From NCBI GenBank assembly GCA_027032655.1, contig JALVMZ010000140.1, forward strand, positions 1 through 17,639: a DNA stretch of 17,639 bases, in the 5' to 3' direction. Under the pieces are notes generated by a model, which did not search any database, was not told where the DNA came from, and saw only the letters and a list, made by a program, of their open reading frames with translations. Origin of the DNA: Desulfobacteraceae bacterium (GTDB lineage Bacteria > Desulfobacterota > DSM-4660 > Desulfatiglandales > JALVMZ01). The translations under genes were made by a program, and so were the position numbers. This document shows, piece after piece, positions 12,807-17,639 of the stretch (the first letter of the stretch is position 1; every line of letters starts with the position of its first letter).

Positions 12807-13233
12807 TTATACTCACCTCCATTATATTGGCTCTTTTCTTTGCTCCAGTTATTTGTAATGCTTTATTCCATATTTGTTCATTTCCATCTTTTCTATTTGT
12901 TATCCATTGAATTTTAGTGTATTTGTTTTTCTTGCAAAAATCAACTAAAGCCCTGCAAACTCTCTTTGCCTCACCAGACTTAATACTTGACTGAACAACA
13001 CATAAGGAACCTGGTTCCAAACCGCTAGAAAGCAATAAATATCCTAAAATTATCTTTTGTTTTTCATCTACTGCAAGATAAATCCCATTTTTATCACTTT
13101 TATTCATTGCACTAAAAACTAAAGTATCCAAATCTCCCTGTTCATCATCACTACCCCGCTTCAAAAATTCACCTAAAAAAGGACGAAGTAACCTAAAATG
13201 ACAAGGATTGCTAATTCTAAGCAACAAACACAT
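12793..13233 (-). CDS. GNAT-fold protein, T7 gp13-like (146 aa)
   Basis: The layout fits a GNAT acyltransferase fold: a first strand MCLLLRISN, helices with ...LLRPFLGEFLKRG, strands NGIYLAVDE and IILGYLLLSSG, a strand SLCVVQSSI entering the SGEAKRVCRALVDFCKK helix where acetyl-CoA would bind, and the closing IWNKALQITGAKKR then IMEVSI. In the cofactor loop (IKSGEA) the usual Q/R of Q/R-x-x-G-x-G/A is Ile, so it may not be an active enzyme. T7 gp13, a virion-assembly protein just after the nozzle gene, also appears to have this fold, and the position here is similar. Start choice: the ATG at 13233 shares its A with the TGA of the preceding gene (TGATG). GTG codons at 13236 and 13239 are weaker options. 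Confidence 0.65.
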   Translation of the reverse strand: MCLLLRISNPCHFRLLRPFLGEFLKRGSDDEQGDLDTLVFSAMNKSDKNGIYLAVDEKQKIILGYLLLSSGLEPGSLCVVQSSIKSGEAKRVCRALVDFCKKNKYTKIQWITNRKDGNEQIWNKALQITGAKKRANIMEVSINGTL

Positions 13234-14165
13234 CACCACACCCTTTCAATTAAAACTCTACCCTTCATATTATTACCACCCTGAATGGAGCCAAAATATA
13301 CAAAATTCTTATATCTATTAAAAGCCATAAGCTGATTACGGATATTTCCACCATATCCGCCCGAAACAACAATGGCAAAACACCAAGGCGTAAAAGTAAT
13401 ATGAGCCATCGCAACACCTCTTGCAGCAGAACCAAACCATATTCTGTCTGTCGTGCCAGAATAATGCGTTCTTGAACTTTGTCCTTGCTGGGCTTTCCAG
13501 CCAGACATTCTAAAATAATCTGATGTTGCAGGTACAAGATAACAACCACTTCCATCTGCACTGTCATACCATTCTACATAAACATTAAAAAGCTGCTCTT
13601 GTCCTGTGTTAATATTTATATAAAAAGGATTGTTGCCTCCGTTTAAATTTAGATAGGCCCTATCACCTCTTGTAAGAGTAATTTTATTATTTTCTGTATT
13701 ATGTTCCGAAAGAGGAATCGGATTAAATCGTGCAATCCACGATTTGTCTAATTTGTCATGTGAATCTGCGACAGGAATAGCATCTACATTTGCAGTAACA
13801 GATGTTGGATATAGTTCTGTCCAGGTAATTGCATCTCCATCTCTGACATAAAACTTCAGCTTGTTTTCGGTGGGATAATAGTGGAGATGATAGTTTTGAA
13901 TTTCGTTTAGATTCGGGTCTGAATCACCTACTGTAACAGGCGTTACCGTTTTCCAGGTTCCATTTAGCTTGACATATAATCGAGCTTGGCTGTCTTCTTT
14001 ATCTATAAGAATAGCACCATCTGGCGCATCCCAATCTGTATAACCATGTCTAAGAGTGTTAATATATTCATATATCTGTGCAATTTCTTCTATATGATTA
14101 GAAATTGCATCTTTCGTTTGTGTATTGTCTGGGTCTATTACAGCGTGTTTTCTTGTGAAGCTCAT
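13233..14165 (-). CDS. Fibre-like protein 3 of the triplicated locus (310 aa)
   Basis: Probable receptor-binding or head/tail appendage protein. The N-terminal about 45 residues (DPDNTQTKDAISNHIEEIAQ, then IYEYINTLR) match the corresponding region of the two genes before it and likely form the coiled-coil attachment part. Two copies of a short beta unit follow, of the form DG-x-L then Y-x-x-L-x-G-x-W (LYVKLNGTWKTVTP, about 63-76, and a second at about 95-120 ending TWTELYP). The C-terminal half is Gly/Tyr/aromatic-rich and ends KGRVLIERVW, like the ends of its neighbours. It has no membrane segment or enzyme motif. The start at 14165 lies one base after the previous stop. Confidence 0.72.
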   Translation of the reverse strand: MSFTRKHAVIDPDNTQTKDAISNHIEEIAQIYEYINTLRHGYTDWDAPDGAILIDKEDSQARLYVKLNGTWKTVTPVTVGDSDPNLNEIQNYHLHYYPTENKLKFYVRDGDAITWTELYPTSVTANVDAIPVADSHDKLDKSWIARFNPIPLSEHNTENNKITLTRGDRAYLNLNGGNNPFYININTGQEQLFNVYVEWYDSADGSGCYLVPATSDYFRMSGWKAQQGQSSRTHYSGTTDRIWFGSAARGVAMAHITFTPWCFAIVVSGGYGGNIRNQLMAFNRYKNFVYFGSIQGGNNMKGRVLIERVW

Positions 14166-14166
14166 A

Positions 14167-15156
14167 TTACCATGCCACCTTTTCCATAACTATAATTCCG
14201 TGTAAAATTGTTTGTCCTGACCAAGTATATCCTAAATAATCTCTTACATTATTACCTGTATTTCTCCACCTCCCTCCTCCTAAATAAGCGGGCCATTTAG
14301 TATCTCGATTAGAAGTACCAACTATTGTTGCTATTCTCATGTTTTGATGTGGAGAATAAACTATTTCCCCTGTATGGTGCAAAGAAGACGGAGAGCAATA
14401 TATACAAGGTCTATTATTATGAGTAATAACTTTACTACCATCATTATTCCAATAATTTTGTGTATAATATACACTGTTATCGGATTGATGATTTTGGATA
14501 TAAAAAAGAAAATCATGATTATCGTTAAGCTTAAAATAATATCTTATTACATAAATACCATTATTATTTTGAGCAGAATAATACATAGTACTTTTATTTT
14601 GCCTATCCTCTACTCCCCTATAACGCCAATAAGCAGGATAAGGCTTTGAATCGCAATTCAAAAAATCACGAGTATATGGCAAAACATCTGAAGGCAATAA
14701 ATCAGCAGCAGACAGAGAAACCTCTATACCACCACGTCTGGCAACATCTGGTGCGGGAACAACATGGGCTTCTGGACTGCTGGATACCTTGGCAATCCTG
14801 ATATATCCACCCAATAAATCAGAGCGAAAATTCAACACAGGAATACGACCAACATACTCATAACCAAGGGCATTTACCCCTTCATTTGTATCGTTTTCGA
14901 CACTGCCATCTTTGAGGATATTTATAATCGTTTGTCTATTGTTCTTTTGAACGGTTAGTTTATATCCGTTTTTGACTATTATTTCTCCTCGCTCTAAATC
15001 GCTTGCACTGCTCCAATCGGAATACCTTCTTTCTAAAACTTTGTTTAGTTTTTCATAAATGGCCGTCATCTCGTTATCTTGCTTCTGAACGGCCTGACCT
15101 TGATTATCACCATGAGGCGAAAAATCCACTGGATATTCTTTTTGCCACTTACTCAT
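14167..15156 (-). CDS. Fibre-like protein 2 of the triplicated locus (329 aa)
   Basis: The N-terminus (YPVDFSPHGDNQGQAVQKQD, then IYEKLNKV) is the same module as in the first fibre (PVDFTPDGD, AIKKHDVDIANIYELL). The middle has a beta strand shared with the first copy (NNNGIYVIRYY here, NANNGLYRITY there), then a Tyr/Asn/His-rich region. The C-terminus ends LHGIIVMEKVAW, related to VERLL and IERVW in the others. Such conserved ends with diverged middles suit receptor-binding fibres. Start choice: the frame is open to 15189, but the ATG at 15156 overlaps the previous stop as ATGA and has GGAGAGG upstream. The gene is markedly AT-rich, for example 14 G/C out of 60 at 14401-14460. Confidence 0.75.
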   Translation of the reverse strand: MSKWQKEYPVDFSPHGDNQGQAVQKQDNEMTAIYEKLNKVLERRYSDWSSASDLERGEIIVKNGYKLTVQKNNRQTIINILKDGSVENDTNEGVNALGYEYVGRIPVLNFRSDLLGGYIRIAKVSSSPEAHVVPAPDVARRGGIEVSLSAADLLPSDVLPYTRDFLNCDSKPYPAYWRYRGVEDRQNKSTMYYSAQNNNGIYVIRYYFKLNDNHDFLFYIQNHQSDNSVYYTQNYWNNDGSKVITHNNRPCIYCSPSSLHHTGEIVYSPHQNMRIATIVGTSNRDTKWPAYLGGGRWRNTGNNVRDYLGYTWSGQTILHGIIVMEKVAW

Positions 15157-16097
15157 AAAAGCCTCTCCACTGTTATGCGATAGGTACAAGTTCCCCTGAA
15201 ATCTACCGTACCAAGTTTGGAAATATTTAAGTTTGTATCTTTTAAAAAACTTGAAACAATTGCGTCATCCATACCCCGAGAACCATTATCAACATGCCCA
15301 CGCAATGCAACACCAACATTAGGTTGTTTCGTATTTATAAGCCCAGTAAAAATACATAACTTACCATACCCCAAACGCAAGCTATCAATTCCACTATCAT
15401 AAAAACTATCCTTTTCACCGTTGTTTTCACTATTTTCTGAAAACAAAAGTGTAAATTTATCAGAATAAGTCGTATTGTTAAGTAATAATTTATGAAAATT
15501 ATAATTGTTGGTATTATCATATATTGAATAAGTTATTCGATAAAGACCATTATTGGCGTTGATATGAAGATTAACAGTTTGACCTGTTCCACTATAATTA
15601 AATCTTTCTCCAATATTTAAATCTATATCAGAAGACGGTGCATAGATTGATTCATACCCAAACAAACTTCTTTGCAGCGTTCCCCTATCATTCGCTTGTA
15701 CCATTTTTCCAGATACTGCTTCTGCAAATGACGTTATCTCCCTCCAGGAACCGTTATAATATATAGACAACTTATAATTGCCGTCTGCTTCTTCAAGTAA
15801 CAAACATCCCTCATTGGGATTTGAAGGCGGGTCAATACAGGTAACAAAGGAAAGTCTATGCCACTTGCTATTTTTGTACATCCTGAGAAAAACAGGCTTA
15901 CCATCACCCCCATCAACAGCCCAAAGATGCCCTTCTACAGGGTCAACAGGCGGATTGGGCCCAAAATCAAAACGGCGCACTCTGTGTAAAAGCTCATAAA
16001 TATTGGCTATATCAACATCATGTTTTTTGATTGCACTAGATGTCGTATCCCCATCAGGAGTAAAATCCACTGGCTGTGTAGTAATCCAATTACCCAT
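15153..16097 (-). CDS. Fibre-like protein 1 of the triplicated locus (314 aa)
   Basis: Probable tail fibre or other appendage directly after the nozzle-type gene. The N-terminal module at residues 9-43 (PVDFTPDGDTTSSAIKKH, then IANIYELLHRVRR) likely attaches to the virion and trimerises. Two tandem beta units follow at about 50-85 and 92-125: EGHLWAVDGGDG with MYKNSKWHRLSF, and EGCLLLEEADG with IYYNGSWREITSF. The C-terminal half carries NANNGLYRITY and ends CTYRITVERLL. Codons are AT-rich in the middle (10 G/C out of 60 at 15481-15540). The ATG at 16097 has AGGGGAT about 10 nt upstream. The exact ligand cannot be inferred. Confidence 0.75.
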   Translation of the reverse strand: MGNWITTQPVDFTPDGDTTSSAIKKHDVDIANIYELLHRVRRFDFGPNPPVDPVEGHLWAVDGGDGKPVFLRMYKNSKWHRLSFVTCIDPPSNPNEGCLLLEEADGNYKLSIYYNGSWREITSFAEAVSGKMVQANDRGTLQRSLFGYESIYAPSSDIDLNIGERFNYSGTGQTVNLHINANNGLYRITYSIYDNTNNYNFHKLLLNNTTYSDKFTLLFSENSENNGEKDSFYDSGIDSLRLGYGKLCIFTGLINTKQPNVGVALRGHVDNGSRGMDDAIVSSFLKDTNLNISKLGTVDFRGTCTYRITVERLL

Positions 16098-16111
16098 AAT
16101 ATCAATATCCC

Positions 16112-17527
16112 CTAAACATCCGCTATCTCATTAGTTAAGGCTATAAGACCAACCCTACAACCATTGCAAGTAATCTTTGGCTCTAAGTAATCAATCCTTC
16201 TATTTGTCCTTTCGTTATATCGCACATGGGCAGATTGCACTAATGGGTCAGTGTCCTGGGCTACAATGTCATCATCAGAATATGCTATATCATCGCCTTG
16301 CACTACATTAAGAGTCCTGGAATAAGAACCGATAGTTAACACCATTTGTCCTTGTCCATGAGCCCGATAAAGCAGAGAAACATATTTCAAAAGAAGCTCC
16401 CTAGCTCCACTCTTTCTTGGCAAAACAACAACACTCTCTATCGGCGTTCCATCGTCATCATCTTTATAGTCATCAAAACGATAAAGCTTACTGCCCAAAG
16501 CAACGATTGAACCATACGGACAAGACAAAGCCCCGCCAATTTCATCCTGAAAAATAAACCTTGTCCAAGCCCCCGTAAGATAATGCAAAACATAAACAAT
16601 TTTACTCGTATTTGGCTTGCACCATACTTGCCCCCTGGAAGGCACATGAAAAATCCTGCTGGCTCCAAAATCTAAGTTAGAAGCGAAATAACTGTTTATC
16701 TTGTCCCCCACCTGTTTAAAGGCAAAATCGCCATACTCTACAGTAGGCGTCAAAGCCACTACACCATCCATGTCTATGAAAACAACAGAGGAACCTATAA
16801 TGGCAGAAGCATCTTTATTAACGGCTCCATGCCCCCTAGTTACTTCATTAACCTCCCAATCTGGATACCAGCCTGTTAGTCTATACGTTCTTCTGTTGTC
16901 CTTGAAGATAATTAAATCATCGAAAAAGGGCCTTACACCAACAATGTCACCACCCTCTTTATACCCCACCTCAATTTGCTGAGCGTCTGAATCTGTTCCA
17001 GCAAAGTTCCAGTTTGTGTAATCACCTATGCCAGAAAAAGAAAGATAATCAGAACCAGCCAGAGACACGCCAACCCTGCCATGTTTTACGAATACAAAAT
17101 CACATAAGGGGCTATTTGTTATGGTTTCTAAGGTAGAGCCATCATAATGCTGCAAATAGGAGCCAGAAGCTATTAAAATACTATCTTCCCATTCTGCAAA
17201 TACAGGAACCCTTGTTCCGCTTAAATCTCCTATTTCAGCAGACTGTCCACTACTAAAATCGTAAGAGTGAACCTTATTACCACAAGCATAAAAAAGCTTG
17301 TTCATACCATAAGCAAAGAATAAAGCTTGAATATCTTCTGTTTCAGTGTGCAGTAAAGATAAGCCACTCCTAGTTTTTAAAACACCACTCCTAGTATCAA
17401 ATTCAAAATTATCAGCCTTTTGCAATTCATTAAGTTTTAACATATCTGGTGGTACAGAAATATTTAAACCACCAGAAAAATCTGTAAAAAGAACAGTTTT
17501 TTGTCTATGTTTGCTGCTAACTCTCAT
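16112..17527 (-). CDS. Nozzle/DNA-stabilisation-type tail protein (471 aa)
   Basis: Near the N-terminus, TDFSGGLNISVPPDML and ELQKADNFEFDTRSGVLKTR fit the S-G-G-L-N...P...L-x-x-x-E-x-x-x-x-x-N-x-x-x-x-x-G-x-L-x-x-R-x-G signature. It is shared by podovirus tail proteins placed between portal/adaptor and needle, such as P22 gp10-type stabilisation and T7 gp12-type nozzle proteins. The rest is a series of short beta repeats (W-x-D/E-S-I-L-I-A-S-G, FFDDLIIFKDNRRTYRLTG, AIIGSSVVFIDMDGVVALTP) typical of a propeller-like body. Length suits the family. Start choice: the ATG at 17527 shares its A with the upstream TAA (TAATG); a TTG at 17533 is less likely. Role: closes and extends the tail channel after DNA packaging. 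Confidence 0.85.
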   Translation of the reverse strand: MRVSSKHRQKTVLFTDFSGGLNISVPPDMLKLNELQKADNFEFDTRSGVLKTRSGLSLLHTETEDIQALFFAYGMNKLFYACGNKVHSYDFSSGQSAEIGDLSGTRVPVFAEWEDSILIASGSYLQHYDGSTLETITNSPLCDFVFVKHGRVGVSLAGSDYLSFSGIGDYTNWNFAGTDSDAQQIEVGYKEGGDIVGVRPFFDDLIIFKDNRRTYRLTGWYPDWEVNEVTRGHGAVNKDASAIIGSSVVFIDMDGVVALTPTVEYGDFAFKQVGDKINSYFASNLDFGASRIFHVPSRGQVWCKPNTSKIVYVLHYLTGAWTRFIFQDEIGGALSCPYGSIVALGSKLYRFDDYKDDDDGTPIESVVVLPRKSGARELLLKYVSLLYRAHGQGQMVLTIGSYSRTLNVVQGDDIAYSDDDIVAQDTDPLVQSAHVRYNERTNRRIDYLEPKITCNGCRVGLIALTNEIADV

Positions 17528-17639
17528 TACCAAGCCATTCCTATATCTTCATCTTTTCCACTAACACCATAACCACCACTTACGCCCGCAATCTGCATTG
17601 CAGCATCTTTTACAAGTCTGCTTTCTACATTAAGAGCAA
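17527..17639 (-). CDS. C-terminal end of the upstream tail gene (partial)
   Basis: An open frame enters from the right edge and ends at TAA (17527-17529), directly overlapping the nozzle gene start. Its last 36 residues begin ALNVESRLVKDAAMQIAGVS and end DEDIGMAW. By position this would be the adaptor/gatekeeper protein (T7 gp11-like) or another head-tail connector. The fragment alone is too short to identify. Confidence 0.7.
   Translation of the reverse strand, partial: ALNVESRLVKDAAMQIAGVSGGYGVSGKDEDIGMAW

Noticed and set aside
1..17639. tRNA genes, CRISPR arrays, insertion sequences, attachment sites
   Set aside because: I saw no cloverleaf-like sequence, regularly spaced repeats, transposase or integrase. 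The inverted repeats found do not flank a transposase and show no clear target duplication.

Overview
The window looks like part of the genome of a tailed bacteriophage of podovirus type, or of a prophage of that type. All supported genes lie on the minus strand, so transcription runs from high to low coordinates. Start and stop codons overlap or nearly touch throughout the structural block. Most starts are preceded by strong Shine-Dalgarno sequences, and the three promoters I can recognise are of sigma-70 type, so the host is a bacterium. I cannot name the host from the sequence. No terminase, portal, capsid, polymerase, integrase or recognisable lysis gene is inside the window.

Right block (17639 down to 4253), late/virion module. 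In transcription order it holds: the last 36 codons of an upstream gene; a nozzle/stabilisation-type tail protein with the FSGGLN start motif (16112-17527); three tandem paralogous fibre-like proteins sharing N-terminal and C-terminal modules (13233-16097); a GNAT-fold protein in the place T7 has gp13 (12793-13233); a small virion-type protein (12393-12806); two proteins of 303 and 694 residues sharing three modules (9397-12403); a phage-encoded spermidine synthase-like enzyme (8557-9387); a 373-residue putative internal/ejection protein; and a 1056-residue giant internal protein (4253-7423). A strong Rho-independent terminator (4196-4225) closes the block. The order nozzle, GNAT protein, then growing core-type proteins parallels T7 genes 12 to 16. 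The fibres sit next to the nozzle gene, and a polyamine-synthesis enzyme is inserted among the core genes.

Left block (about 4034 down to 54), small-gene module. It begins at a consensus promoter (4006-4034) just beyond the late terminator. It encodes a dUTPase with an N-terminal extension, a four-cysteine zinc-finger-like protein, two proteins sharing an HGH motif, a 53-residue two-helix membrane protein, a 43-residue protein and several phage proteins of unknown function. Three promoter/leader cassettes with nearly the same Shine-Dalgarno leader drive parts of this block. Several perfect or long inverted repeats lie in or between its genes.

Most notable observations: the spermidine synthase gene embedded in a virion operon; the parallel three-module architecture of the adjacent 303- and 694-residue proteins; the AT-rich triplicated fibre locus; a roughly 115-bp nested inverted repeat at 3199-3313; and two very small genes (931-1092 and 1414-1545), the second of which is threaded by a perfect 12-bp inverted repeat.
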